Assembly (NCBI GenBank): GCA_028821195.1
Contig: JAPPHB010000064.1
Coordinates: 1 to 64,000, forward strand
Direction: 5' to 3'
Origin: Gammaproteobacteria bacterium
GTDB lineage: Bacteria > Gemmatimonadota > Gemmatimonadetes > Longimicrobiales > Gaopeijiaceae
Length of the DNA: 64,000 nucleotides
Shown: in pieces, positions 18,182 through 27,538 of the stretch
Numbering within the stretch: the stretch's first letter is position 1
How the letters are laid out: each line of letters starts with the position of its first letter
Made by a program: the position numbers and the translations under genes
Notes under the pieces: generated by a model
Databases searched by the model: none
What the model was told of the DNA's origin: nothing
What the model saw: the letters and a program-made list of their open reading frames with translations, nothing else

Positions 18182-19761
18182 TGGCCGGGATTCGGCCGCG
18201 TGGATGGGCATCCGGCGCTGGAGCGATGGCGCTGCTGGCCGCGTTTGCGCTGGGTCCGGCTCCCTCGGAGGCGCAGTCCGGAACCGACGTCGCGCGCGCC
18301 TGGCGGCAAGCCCGCGAGGCCGAGCTGCTCGACGACTTCCGCGAGCTGCTGACCTACCCGAACCGCGCGCGCGACATCGAGGACGTGACCCGGGCCGCCA
18401 TCTACATCCGCGACCTGCTGCGGGAAGCGGGAGCCGAGTCCGAGTTGCTCTCCATCGACGGCGTGGCGCCCGCCGTCTACGGTCGGCTCATGGTCCCCGG
18501 GGCGACTCGCACCCTCGGCATCTACGTGCACTACGACGGCCAGCCCGTCGACCCGTCGAACTGGACTCATCCCCCCTTCGAGCCGACGCTCTACTCCGCG
18601 TCGATGGAGGCCGGAGGCGCACCCATCCCCTTCCCCGCGGCCGGTGACGCGGTGGACCCGGAGTGGCGCATCTACGCGCGCTCGGCGGGGGACGACAAGG
18701 CGCCCATCGCCGCGGTGCTCCCCGTCCTGCACGCCTTTCGCGAAGCGGCCATCCCGCCCACCTCCAACCTCGTCTTCCTCTTCGACGGCGAGGAGGAGGT
18801 GGGTTCGCGCAACCTGGGGCAGTACATGGAGATGCGGGCCGAGGCGCTGGACGACGTGGACATCTGGCTCTTCTTCGACGGGCCGGTGCACCAGAGCGGA
18901 CGTCCGCAACTCACCTTCGGGGTGCGCGGGGCCATGGGGATGGAGGTCACGGTATACGGCGCCAGCCGCAACCTGCACTCCGGGCACTACGGCAACTGGG
19001 CCCCGGACACCGGCAACATCCTGGCGCACCTGCTGGCTTCGATGAAGGACGAAGAGGGACGGGTGCTGGTCGAGGGCTGGTACGACACCACCGACCCTAT
19101 CGGTTCGGAGGAACGCGCCGCACTCGAGACCATGCCCGATATCGAAGCTGAGCTGAAGCGGGAACTGGGACTGGTCTGGACGGAGGGTGAGCCTGAGACG
19201 CTGTCCGAGCGGCTCCTGGTGCCGGCGCTGAACGTGCGCGGCATCACCAGCGGCAACACCGGGGCTCTGGCCCGCAACATCATCCCCAACACGGCGGTGG
19301 CGGCACTCGGCATCCGGCTGGTGAAGGGGAACGACGCCGGCCACCTGCGGCAGTTGATCGTGGACCACATCGAGAGGCAGGGCTTCCACGTGGTGTCCGA
19401 GGATCCGGACATGCAGACCCGCCTGCGCTACCCGCGCATCGCCAAGGTCACCGGAGGCGGCGGATCGCCGGCATCGCGGACGGAGATGGCCAACCCGTTC
19501 GTGCAGGAGATCATCGCGGCGACTTCCGACGCCGCGGATCGCGCCTTCGGGCCCGGGTCGCTGGTGCTGGCTCCGGGAATGGGCGGGACACTGCCCCTCT
19601 ACCTGTTCACCGACGTCGCGGGCAAGCCCGCCATCAACGTGCCCATCGCCAATCACGACAACAACCAGCACGCGCCCGACGAGAACCTGCGCATCGCCAA
19701 CCTGTGGTATGCGATCGATCTCTACGCCGCGCTGCTGACCATGCCGAGGGGGGTCTCGTGA
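18178..19761 (+). CDS. exported M20 family metallopeptidase
   Basis: 527 aa with an N-terminal signal (MALLAAFALGPAPSEAQ). M20 dizinc-peptidase features: GIYVHYDGQPVDPSNW (HxD ligands), DDKAPIAAVLPVL (bridging Asp), FLFDGEEEVGSRNLG (the catalytic EE pair), a dimerisation domain from VRGAMGMEVTVYG, RNLHSGHYG, and a late His region (NVPIANHDNNQHAPDENLRI). Resembles the carnosinase/CPG2-like dipeptidases. Two tandem ATGs (18178 and 18181) overlap the DUF1080 stop. Its place in a sugar cluster is unexplained; it may release an amino-acid or amide-linked moiety from glycoconjugates, which is inference. Confidence 0.88.
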   Translation: MMAGIRPRGWASGAGAMALLAAFALGPAPSEAQSGTDVARAWRQAREAELLDDFRELLTYPNRARDIEDVTRAAIYIRDLLREAGAESELLSIDGVAPAVYGRLMVPGATRTLGIYVHYDGQPVDPSNWTHPPFEPTLYSASMEAGGAPIPFPAAGDAVDPEWRIYARSAGDDKAPIAAVLPVLHAFREAAIPPTSNLVFLFDGEEEVGSRNLGQYMEMRAEALDDVDIWLFFDGPVHQSGRPQLTFGVRGAMGMEVTVYGASRNLHSGHYGNWAPDTGNILAHLLASMKDEEGRVLVEGWYDTTDPIGSEERAALETMPDIEAELKRELGLVWTEGEPETLSERLLVPALNVRGITSGNTGALARNIIPNTAVAALGIRLVKGNDAGHLRQLIVDHIERQGFHVVSEDPDMQTRLRYPRIAKVTGGGGSPASRTEMANPFVQEIIAATSDAADRAFGPGSLVLAPGMGGTLPLYLFTDVAGKPAINVPIANHDNNQHAPDENLRIANLWYAIDLYAALLTMPRGVS

Positions 19762-19856
19762 GCGGGACGAGTGCGGAGAGCAGGGATCGGCGCGGTGATT
19801 CAGACCCGATGAGCGCGGCCGCACAGCGGCAGGGCCGGGAAGGCCGGGGCACCGCC

Positions 19857-20780
19857 ATGGACCGGCGGAGCTTCCTGGGGGTGCTTCCCGGGACCGCGAT
19901 AGCTGTGGGCGGGCTTGCCGAGACGCGGGCCTGGCCTTCGGACAGCCGAAGCAACCCTTACGTTACGTCAGGGTTGGTCCGGGAAGAGCTTCGACACGGG
20001 CGGGGATCCCGCGCACCCAGCGCGATCGGGCTCCAACTCTACACGGTGCGCTCGGTGATGACGAGCGACCCGGACGGTACCCTCGCCGCGATCGCCGCGA
20101 TCGGCTACGAGGAGGTCGAGCTGGCGGGCCTGTACGGGATGTCGGCACGGGAGATGAAGGCCCGGCTGGACACGGTGGGGCTGGCCGCCACCTCGAGCCA
20201 CCACTCGGTGGAGGAGGTGCGGGGCAGTTGGGAGGCGACCCTGGAGGCCGCCGTCGCGCTCGGCCAGCGCCTGGTGGTGGTGCCGGCCCTTCCGGCCGCC
20301 GAGCGCGCCGGGGAGGCGCTGCGGCGGGTCGCGGACGATTTCAACCGGGCGGGTGAGGCCGCCCGCGCCGCCGGCCTCCGCTTCGGCTATCACAACCACG
20401 ACTGGGAGATGCGCCCGGGCGCGGACGGGGTGCGCCCCATCGACCTGCTGCTCGACCGCACCGACCCGGAGCTGGTCGACTGGCAGATGGACATCTTCTG
20501 GGTCGTGCACGGCGGCGCCGACCCCATGGCCGAACTGGACGCGCGCGCGCGCCGGGTGACCAGCGTCCACGTGAAGGATCGAACCGCCGCGGGCGAGATG
20601 GCCGACGTGGGCGCGGGCGTGATCGACTTCCGCCCCGTGCTGGCGCGCGCCGGCGAGCTGGGACTCCTGCACCAGTACGTGGAGCACGACCAGCCCGGCG
20701 ACCCGATCGAGAGCGTGCGCGCCAGCTACCGGGCACTCGCGGCCATGGTGCCCGCGGGCAGGGAGGATCACGCGGCGTGA
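19857..20780 (+). CDS. Tat-exported sugar phosphate isomerase/epimerase (TIM barrel, AP_endonuc_2)
   Basis: MDRRSFLGVLPGTAIAVGGLAETRA is a Tat signal (RRSF). The remainder is a xylose-isomerase-like TIM barrel: AIGLQLYTVRSVM, IAAIGYEEVELAGLYG, LRFGYHNHDWEM, VDWQMDIFWVVHGG, VTSVHVKDRT and LLHQYVEHDQP, containing the usual Glu/Asp/His metal-site residues. Likely isomerises or epimerises a keto-sugar. Start is ambiguous: a GTG at 19758 overlaps the M20 stop (GTGA) and has a good AGGGGG site, which would add 33 residues before the Tat motif. The ATG at 19857 gives the more typical signal length. The stop overlaps the GMC GTG start. Confidence 0.82.
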   Translation: MDRRSFLGVLPGTAIAVGGLAETRAWPSDSRSNPYVTSGLVREELRHGRGSRAPSAIGLQLYTVRSVMTSDPDGTLAAIAAIGYEEVELAGLYGMSAREMKARLDTVGLAATSSHHSVEEVRGSWEATLEAAVALGQRLVVVPALPAAERAGEALRRVADDFNRAGEAARAAGLRFGYHNHDWEMRPGADGVRPIDLLLDRTDPELVDWQMDIFWVVHGGADPMAELDARARRVTSVHVKDRTAAGEMADVGAGVIDFRPVLARAGELGLLHQYVEHDQPGDPIESVRASYRALAAMVPAGREDHAA

Positions 20781-22558
20781 GGCCACGCACCCAGGATGGC
20801 TACGACGCCATCGTGGTGGGCTCGGGCGCCGGGGGCGGCATGACCGCCTATGTGCTCGCCTGCTCGGGACTCAGGGTGCTGATGCTCGAGGCGGGCCGGC
20901 ACTACGACCCGGTCGCCGAGACCCCCATGTTCAACCTTCCGCGCGACGCGCCCCTGCGCGGGGGCGGCACCCGCCACAAGCCCTTCGGCTTCTACGACGC
21001 GACCGTCGACGGGGGTTGGGAGGTGCCGGGCGAGCCCTACTCGAGCGCCGAGGGAACCGACTTCCGCTGGTGGCGCGCGCGCATGCTGGGCGGGCGCACC
21101 AACCACTGGGGCCGCATCTCCCTGCGCATGGGCGAGTACGACTTCAGGCCGTATTCCCGCGACGGGCTGGGCTTCGACTGGCCACTCTCCTACGACGATC
21201 TCGCGCCCTGGTACGACAAGACCGAGGCCCTGATCGGCGTCTACGGCTCGAACGAGGGACTGGAGAACACCCCGAACTCCTCCCCGGGCGTGCTGCTTCC
21301 GCCTCCGGCGCCCCGCGCCGAGGAGCTGCTGACCCGGCACCACTGCGGTGATCTCGGCATCCCCGTCATCCCCGCGCATCTGGCGATCCTCACCCGGCGT
21401 CTCGACGCCGCCCGCATCGCGCGCACCCTCTGGCCCGGAAACGCGCTGGCGCAGCGGGTGACCGAGGAATCCATGGCGGCGCGCGCCGCGTGCTTCTACG
21501 CGACCCCATGCGGGCGCGGCTGCTCCATCAAGGCCAACTTCCAGACGCCGACCGTGCTGCTGCCGCCCGCCCTGGCTACCGGCAACCTGGACATCATCAC
21601 CGACGCCATGGTGCGCGAGGTCACCATCGACGCGCGCGGGCAGGCGACCGGGGTGCACTACATCGACAGGAACACACGCCTCGACGAATATGCCGGCGCC
21701 CGAGTGGTGGTGCTGGCCGCCAGCGCCTGCGAGTCGGCGCGCATCCTCCTCAACTCGAAGAGCTCCCTTCATCCAGACGGGCTGGGCAACGGCAGCGGTC
21801 TGGTCGGCAAGTACATCATGGACACCGTCGGTGCGGGCGTCGGCGGCCAGATTCCCGCCCTTGAGAACATGCCCCCGCACAACGCGGACGGTGCCTCGGC
21901 GATGCACCTGTACATGCCCTGGTGGCTTTATCAGCAACAGGCAAACGGGCAGCTCGACTTCGCGCGCGGCTACCATATCGAGTTCGGCGGGGGCCGGCGC
22001 ATGCCCGGCTTCGGTTTCATGGGGGGGCTCGCGGAGCTCACCGGGGGCAGCTACGGCCAGCGGCTGAAGGACGAATGCCGCCGCTACTACGGCTCCTTCC
22101 TCTGGTTCGACGGGCGCGGCGAGATGATCCCCAACGAGGATTCCTTCTGCGAGATCGATCCCGAGGGGGTGGACCGCTGGGGCATCCCGACGCTCAGGTT
22201 CAACTGGAAGTGGTCCTCGCACGAGCTGAACCAGGCCCGGCACATGCAGCACACCTTCGCCGACATCATCCAGGCGATGGGCGGCCGGGTCACCAGCGAC
22301 GTCCACGACGACGGAGCGCGGGCGATCGCCGCCCCCGGCGTCATCATCCACGAAGTGGGAGGCGCGATGATGGGCGACGACCCGCGCACCTCGGTGCTCA
22401 ACCAGTTCTGCCAGTCGTGGGAGGTCGACAACCTGTTCGTGACCGATGGGGGCTGCTTCGTGTCGAACGCGGACAAGAACCCGACCCTGTCGATTCTGGC
22501 GCTGGCCTGGCGCGCGTCGGACTACATCGTGGAACAGTTGCGCACCCGGAGCCTGTGA
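20777..22558 (+). CDS. GMC-family FAD oxidoreductase (probable glycoside dehydrogenase large subunit)
   Basis: 593 aa from a GTG that overlaps the previous stop (GTGA). FAD-binding IVVGSGAGGGMTAYVLACSG near the N-terminus, GGRTNHWGRISLRM, a Cys-rich ACFYATPCGRGCS segment, CESARILLNSKS, and the C-terminal active-site region HEVGGAMMGDDPRTS with NADKNPTLSILALAWRASDYI. The short paired-subunit form with a gluconate-2-dehydrogenase subunit 3 partner directly downstream is typical of membrane-linked sugar dehydrogenases, including glucoside 3-dehydrogenases. No own signal peptide is visible, so export, if it occurs, would have to ride with the Tat-tagged subunit. No cytochrome c gene is in the cluster. 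Confidence 0.88.
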   Translation: MRPRTQDGYDAIVVGSGAGGGMTAYVLACSGLRVLMLEAGRHYDPVAETPMFNLPRDAPLRGGGTRHKPFGFYDATVDGGWEVPGEPYSSAEGTDFRWWRARMLGGRTNHWGRISLRMGEYDFRPYSRDGLGFDWPLSYDDLAPWYDKTEALIGVYGSNEGLENTPNSSPGVLLPPPAPRAEELLTRHHCGDLGIPVIPAHLAILTRRLDAARIARTLWPGNALAQRVTEESMAARAACFYATPCGRGCSIKANFQTPTVLLPPALATGNLDIITDAMVREVTIDARGQATGVHYIDRNTRLDEYAGARVVVLAASACESARILLNSKSSLHPDGLGNGSGLVGKYIMDTVGAGVGGQIPALENMPPHNADGASAMHLYMPWWLYQQQANGQLDFARGYHIEFGGGRRMPGFGFMGGLAELTGGSYGQRLKDECRRYYGSFLWFDGRGEMIPNEDSFCEIDPEGVDRWGIPTLRFNWKWSSHELNQARHMQHTFADIIQAMGGRVTSDVHDDGARAIAAPGVIIHEVGGAMMGDDPRTSVLNQFCQSWEVDNLFVTDGGCFVSNADKNPTLSILALAWRASDYIVEQLRTRSL

Positions 22559-23286
22559 TGAGCGAAGACGCTGGCACCCCCACCATGGACCGCCGTCACG
22601 CCCTCAAGGTGATGGCGCTGGCCGTCGCCGCGCCCGGCCTTGCATCGTGCGGTCCCGGACCTGGTGGCGAAGCCGGGGCCGCGGGCACATCCGCGGGAGC
22701 TCCCGGGATCCCCGCCGGCGCAACCCCCGGCCAGGTCACCAACCCCAACGCGCGCGGCGACCTCTGGGACCCCGACCTCCTCTCCCCAGTGGTGCCCTGG
22801 CAGCGGACGCTGGAGCCCGACGAACTGGAATCGCTGGCCGCGCTCTGCGACGTGATCCTGCCGGCCGACGACCACTCTCCCTCCGCGAGTGAGGTGGGCG
22901 CCCACGACTTCATCGACGAGTGGGTGAGCGCGCCCTACGAGGCCCTCCAGGAGGGCGGCGTGCTGATCCGGGGCGGGCTGGTGTGGCTCGACCGTGAAGC
23001 CCACACGCGCTTCGGCAGCGGCGCGCCGTCCGCAAGCGTGCGCTTCCGCGACCTCACGCCCGCGCAGCAGCAGGCCATCTGCGATGACATCTGCGACCCG
23101 GAACGGGCGGAAGGCGGGCCGTTCGAGGCTCCCTCCCTGTTTTTCGACCGGGTGCGCTACCTCACCCTCACCGCCTTCTGGACCACGGCCGAGGGCATGG
23201 ACGACCTACGGTACATCGGCAATACTCCCCTCACCCGATGGGATCCGCCGCCGCCCGAGGTGCTCCGGCACATCGGGCTCGCCTGA
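22558..23286 (+). CDS. gluconate 2-dehydrogenase subunit 3-like protein (Tat lipoprotein)
   Basis: 242 aa. MDRRHALKVMALAVAAPGLASC combines an RR Tat motif with a lipobox-like Cys, so it would be exported folded and lipid-anchored. The core matches the subunit 3 family: LEPDELESLAALCDVILPADDHSPSASEVGAHDFIDEWV, FRDLTPAQQQAICDDIC and FFDRVRYLTLTAFWTTAEGMDDLRYIGN. It probably escorts the GMC subunit through Tat and holds it at the membrane. The ATG overlaps the GMC stop (TGATG). A longer 454-aa track ORF is a shadow extension through the GMC gene. Confidence 0.88.
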   Translation: MSEDAGTPTMDRRHALKVMALAVAAPGLASCGPGPGGEAGAAGTSAGAPGIPAGATPGQVTNPNARGDLWDPDLLSPVVPWQRTLEPDELESLAALCDVILPADDHSPSASEVGAHDFIDEWVSAPYEALQEGGVLIRGGLVWLDREAHTRFGSGAPSASVRFRDLTPAQQQAICDDICDPERAEGGPFEAPSLFFDRVRYLTLTAFWTTAEGMDDLRYIGNTPLTRWDPPPPEVLRHIGLA

Positions 23287-23312
23287 CCGGCCCTCTCAAC
23301 CAGAACCACGCC

Positions 23313-24803
23313 ATGGCCCCATCCGACGACAACTCATCCGCCAACGCCGGGCGTCTCTTCCGGGGCAGTTGCGTCGCCCTCATCGCGACTTCGGTTGCGT
23401 TCGCGACCGTGGGCGCCGTCATGCTCGACCTCAAGAACGAATTCGTGCTCACCAACGAGCAGGTGGGCTGGATCGGAGGCGCGGCGCTGTGGGGATTCGC
23501 GCTCTCCCAGGTGGTCTTCGCGCCGCTGGCCGACACCCTGGGCTTCCGCACCCTGCTGCGAACGGCGTTCGCGGCCCACCTCATCGGCACGATCACGCTG
23601 ATGCTCGGGGGGAGCTTCGCATACCTCTTCACCGGCGCGCTGATCATCTCCATGGGGAACGGGCTGGTGGAGGCCGCGTGCAATCCCCTGGTGGCGGCGC
23701 TCTACCCCGGCGACAAGACCGTCAAGCTGAACAACTTCCACGTCTGGTTCCCCGGCGGGATCGTGCTGGGCGGGCTGGCCGCGTACGGGCTCGATCAACT
23801 GGCGGCTTCGTCCGCAGGGCTGGAGGTCCTCGGGGAGTGGCGGGTTAAGATCGCGCTGATCGTCATCCCGACCCTGATCTACGGCCACATGCTGCTGCGG
23901 GAGAAGTTCCCGCCCACGGAAGGGGTGCAGGCGGGCGTGTCGGTAGGGGAGATGTTCCGCGCCGCGCTCACCACGCCGTTCATGCTGCTCATGCTGTTCG
24001 CGATGACGATGACCGCGTCCATCGAGATCGGGCCCACCCGCTGGGTTCCGGCCGTGCTCGAAGCGGGCGGCATTCCGGGCATCCTGGTGCTGGTGTGGAT
24101 CAACGGGCTGATGGCGGTGCTGCGCCACCGGGCCGGGACGGTCGTGCACCGGCTCTCGCCGCCGGGCCTGCTGCTGGTGTCGGCGGCCCTCTCCGGCGTC
24201 GGGCTGCTCGCCTTCAGCTACGCGTCCGGCACGGCGGCGGTGTTCCTCACCGCGACGGTCTTCGCCGTAGGGATCTGCTACATCTGGCCCACCATGCTGG
24301 GCGTGGTCTCGGAGCGGGTGCCGAAGAGCGGCGCGCTGGGGCTGGGACTGATGGGCGCGGTGGGGATGGCGACGACCGGGCTGGTGACCGCGCCCCAGAT
24401 GGGCCGCGTCGCGGACGTGTACGCCCACGACCAGCTTCCGGTGGCGGAGGTGGTCGCGCTGTTCGAGCGCGCCGACGGCGAGATGGCAACCGTGCCGGGG
24501 CCGGACGCGAGTGCCGCCCGCGCCGCCGCGCTCGAGGTGGTGGACGAATACCGGGCGGCAGGCGCCCTGCCCTCGCCCGCCACCGCCAACGCGCTCCGGC
24601 AAATCATCGACTCCGGGGCGGGTGAAGGCCTCACCGGAGATGCGCAGGCGATCCTCGGTCCCGCGGACAACTTCGGGGGACGCATCTCCTTCCGCTACCT
24701 GGTGCCGCTGTGCGCCGTCCTCATGGTGATCTTCGGCGTGTTGCAGGCGCGCGCCCGACGGGAAGGCGGATACCGGGCGCGGCGGATCGCCGAGGCGGCA
24801 TGA
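23313..24803 (+). CDS. MFS transporter (sugar permease-like)
   Basis: 496 aa, about 12 hydrophobic segments, starting MAPSDDNSSANAGRLFRG. Gly-rich helices typical of MFS (MLDLKNEFVLTNEQVGWIGGAALWGFALSQVVFAPLADTLGFR) and FYYIWPTM-like CYIWPTMLGVVSERVPKSG resemble the FucP/NHP-type sugar permeases common in Bacteroidota and Gemmatimonadota. Between the last two helices is a charged, helical insert of roughly 90 residues (VVALFERADGEMATVPG to GPADNFGGRISF), seen in this subgroup. It probably brings the processed sugar across the inner membrane. It lies 26 bp after the subunit 3 gene and 7 bp before the next Gfo/Idh gene. Confidence 0.88.
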   Translation: MAPSDDNSSANAGRLFRGSCVALIATSVAFATVGAVMLDLKNEFVLTNEQVGWIGGAALWGFALSQVVFAPLADTLGFRTLLRTAFAAHLIGTITLMLGGSFAYLFTGALIISMGNGLVEAACNPLVAALYPGDKTVKLNNFHVWFPGGIVLGGLAAYGLDQLAASSAGLEVLGEWRVKIALIVIPTLIYGHMLLREKFPPTEGVQAGVSVGEMFRAALTTPFMLLMLFAMTMTASIEIGPTRWVPAVLEAGGIPGILVLVWINGLMAVLRHRAGTVVHRLSPPGLLLVSAALSGVGLLAFSYASGTAAVFLTATVFAVGICYIWPTMLGVVSERVPKSGALGLGLMGAVGMATTGLVTAPQMGRVADVYAHDQLPVAEVVALFERADGEMATVPGPDASAARAAALEVVDEYRAAGALPSPATANALRQIIDSGAGEGLTGDAQAILGPADNFGGRISFRYLVPLCAVLMVIFGVLQARARREGGYRARRIAEAA

Positions 24804-24810
24804 GGCGGCC

Positions 24811-26013
24811 TTGACCCTCCGTTACGGCATGGTCGGGGGCGGACCGGGCGCCTTCATCGGTCCGGTACACCGGATGGCGGCCGCCCTCGACGGCGAATGG
24901 CGGCTGTGCGCGGGCGCATTCTCGGCGGACGCGGACCAATCGCGAGGTACCGGCGCCCATCTGGGGCTTGCGCCGGATCGTGTATACGGGTCCTGGCGGG
25001 AGATGGTGGAGACGGAGGCGACACTTCCGCCCGATGAGCGCATCCACGCGGTGGCGATCGTCACCCCGAACCACCTGCACCATCCGGTGGCGCGCGCTTT
25101 TCTGGAGCGGGGCGTCCACGTCCTCTGCGACAAGCCGCTGGCGGTGACCGTGGAGGAGGCCGACGACCTGTGCCGCATGGCCGCGTCGACCGGCCTCGTC
25201 TTCGCGGTGACCTACAACTATTCCGGCTACCCGCTGGTTAAGGAGGCGCGCGCGCGGGTGCGGGGCGGCGCCATCGGCCAGGCGCGCAAGGTCGTGGTGG
25301 AGTATTCGCAGGGGTGGCTGGCGAAGCTGCTCGAGGCGGAGGGACACAAGCAGGCGGAGTGGCGGGCCGATCCCGGGCGCGGGGGGCCGTCCGCCGTGCT
25401 GGGGGACATCGGGTCTCACGCGCACCACCTGCTGCGCTACGTGACCGGCCTGGAGGTGCAGCGCCTGTTCGCCGACCTGGGCACCGTGGTGGCAGGTCGC
25501 GCCGCCCACGACGACGCGGTGGTGCTGCTCGAGCTGGACGGCGCGGTCCGGGGCGTGCTGATGGCTTCCCAGATCGCCACCGGCGAACGCAACCACCTGC
25601 GCCTGCGCGTGTACGGCAGCGAGGGCGGGCTCGACTGGAACCAGGAGGAGCCGAATCGCCTGCGCCTCCTGCGGCCGGACGGCTCGGTGGAGGTGGTGCA
25701 CCGCGCCGCCGGCACCCGCGCGCCCATGGCCGCGGCCGCCACCCGCCTGCCCGGCGGCCACCCGGAGGGCTTCGTGGAGGCGTTCGCGACCCTCTATAGT
25801 GAAGTGGCGAGGGCGGTGCGGGGGCGGGACTGCGCGGGCGCGGACACCGGGGGCGGTCCCACGGTCCACGATCCGGCGACGGGAGGCGACAAGGCTCCCG
25901 AGCCCGACTTCCCCACCGTCCGCGACGGCGCCCGCGGGATCCACTTCATCGACGCCGCGATCCGGAGCCAGGAGGCGGGCGCCTGGATCGAGACAGACTA
26001 CACGCCCCCCTGA
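24811..26013 (+). CDS. Gfo/Idh/MocA family oxidoreductase (cytoplasmic)
   Basis: 400 aa from a TTG start with GAGG a few bases upstream; no ATG allows the complete Rossmann motif RYGMVGGGPGAFIGPVHRMAA. Further family marks: HAVAIVTPNHLHHPVARAFLERGVHVLCDKPLAVTVEEADDL (the EKP-type lysine reads DKP), NYSGYPLVKEAR, LGDIGSHAHHLLRYVTG and the C-terminal EGFVEAFATLY. No signal peptide, so it acts inside, probably on the keto-sugar delivered by the MFS carrier. It contrasts with the exported paralogue at 15966. A Gly/Asp-rich linker (about 345-370) is slightly unusual. Confidence 0.87.
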   Translation: MTLRYGMVGGGPGAFIGPVHRMAAALDGEWRLCAGAFSADADQSRGTGAHLGLAPDRVYGSWREMVETEATLPPDERIHAVAIVTPNHLHHPVARAFLERGVHVLCDKPLAVTVEEADDLCRMAASTGLVFAVTYNYSGYPLVKEARARVRGGAIGQARKVVVEYSQGWLAKLLEAEGHKQAEWRADPGRGGPSAVLGDIGSHAHHLLRYVTGLEVQRLFADLGTVVAGRAAHDDAVVLLELDGAVRGVLMASQIATGERNHLRLRVYGSEGGLDWNQEEPNRLRLLRPDGSVEVVHRAAGTRAPMAAAATRLPGGHPEGFVEAFATLYSEVARAVRGRDCAGADTGGGPTVHDPATGGDKAPEPDFPTVRDGARGIHFIDAAIRSQEAGAWIETDYTPP

Positions 26014-26080
26014 TTCCGCGATTTCGCCGTGCCCAACCAGGGCCAAAACGTTCCAGGCCGGTTCCGAGTCGACCCCGATC

Positions 26081-27538
26081 ATGACATCAAGCAGCCCACA
26101 ATCTCACCCCGACGCGAACGCGAACGGGTCCGGCGATCTCCAGATGGCACCGGAGGAGATGCTCGCCCTGGCCCGAGAGACCGCCGAGGTTCTGGTGGAG
26201 CGGATCGCGAATCTGCCTTCCGAACGCGCATGGGAAGGGGAATTCAAAGAGGGACTCGACCACCTGATGGTGGAGCCACCCGAACATGGCTCTCCGGCGG
26301 CGGATGTGCTTCGACGAGCCACGCGCGACATCCTTCCCCTGACGTTGCGCCTGGACCATCCGCGCTGCTTCGGATTCGTGCCGTCATCACCCACCTGGCC
26401 CGGCGTCCTGGCCGATTTCATCGCCGCGGGCTACAACGCCAACACCATCAGCTGGCTGGTCGCGAGCGGCCCCAGCCAGATCGAACTGGTCGTAGTCGAC
26501 TGGATGCGCCGGTGGCTGGGATATCCCGGGAGCGCCGGAGGGCTCATGACGAGCGGTGGCTCGGCAGCCGCGCTCGACGCCTTCGTCGCCGCCCGCGAAG
26601 CGGCAGGAAACCCGGAGCGCGCCGCCGTATACATGAGCGACCAGAGCCACAGCGCACAGATCCGCGCGGCCAGGATCGTCGGCGTTCGGCCCGAGTGCGT
26701 GCGGCGGGTGACGAGCGACGCCCACTTTCGACTTGACATGGAGGCGCTGGCGGACGCCGTGGCCGGCGACCGCGCCGCCGGACTCCATCCCATCGCCGTG
26801 TGCGCGAATGCCGGCGCCGGCAGCACGGGTGCCATCGACCCGCTCGAACCGATGGCGGACTACTGCGAGGCCGAGAACATCTGGATGCACGTCGATGCCG
26901 CGTACGGCGGATTCGCGGCCCTTACCCAGAAGGGCAGGAAGCTGCTGAAGGGGATCGAGCGGGCTGACTCGATCGGGCTCGATGCGCACAAGTGGTTCTT
27001 CCAGCCGTACGAGGCAGGCTGTCTTCTGGTAAAGAACGCGGAAACCCTCGAACATGCGTTCCGCGTTCCGCATGACATGCTGCAGGACTCGGTGTGGGGT
27101 GCAAACCACCCGAACTTCTCGGACCGTGGCCTGCAACACAGTCGCCTGTTTCGCGCGCTCAAGATCTGGATGTCGGTCCAGACCTTCGGGATGGCTGCGT
27201 TCCGGCGCGCGGTTTCGCTAGGGATGGAGCTGGCCAGCCGGGCGGAGGACTACATCAGCGCGAGCGCGGTCCTGGAAGGGATGACGCGCGCCTCGCTGGG
27301 CATCGTGTGCTTCCGGGTCAACCCCACAGGCGGCGGCCTCGATGAAGCATCCCTGGACGCGATCAACCGCAAAGTACTCTCCCGGGTTTTCTGGGAGGAT
27401 CGTGCGTTCATGTCGTCGACGCTTGTTGCCCGGCGTTTCGCGCTTCGAATGTGCATCCTCAACCACACGACCACCTGGGACGACGTGCGCGAGACCCTGG
27501 AGGCCGCCGAGCGGTTCGGGACCGAGGCGCTGGCTTGA
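26081..27538 (+). CDS. group II PLP-dependent decarboxylase (aromatic-L-amino-acid decarboxylase-like)
   Basis: 485 aa. Matches the DDC/glutamate decarboxylase fold: [64 protein letters not shown], the Asp of [12 protein letters not shown], and the PLP lysine in [21 protein letters not shown]. The C-terminal domain ([26 protein letters not shown]) is intact. It would decarboxylate an aromatic or related amino acid to an amine. The start ATG has no obvious Shine-Dalgarno site, and the gene is separated by 67 bp from the one upstream. It is coupled to the downstream epimerase by a TTGA overlap. Why it sits in a sugar cluster is unknown. Confidence 0.87.
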   Translation: MTSSSPQSHPDANANGSGDLQMAPEEMLALARETAEVLVERIANLPSERAWEGEFKEGLDHLMVEPPEHGSPAADVLRRATRDILPLTLRLDHPRCFGFVPSSPTWPGVLADFIAAGYNANTISWLVASGPSQIELVVVDWMRRWLGYPGSAGGLMTSGGSAAALDAFVAAREAAGNPERAAVYMSDQSHSAQIRAARIVGVRPECVRRVTSDAHFRLDMEALADAVAGDRAAGLHPIAVCANAGAGSTGAIDPLEPMADYCEAENIWMHVDAAYGGFAALTQKGRKLLKGIERADSIGLDAHKWFFQPYEAGCLLVKNAETLEHAFRVPHDMLQDSVWGANHPNFSDRGLQHSRLFRALKIWMSVQTFGMAAFRRAVSLGMELASRAEDYISASAVLEGMTRASLGIVCFRVNPTGGGLDEASLDAINRKVLSRVFWEDRAFMSSTLVARRFALRMCILNHTTTWDDVRETLEAAERFGTEALA

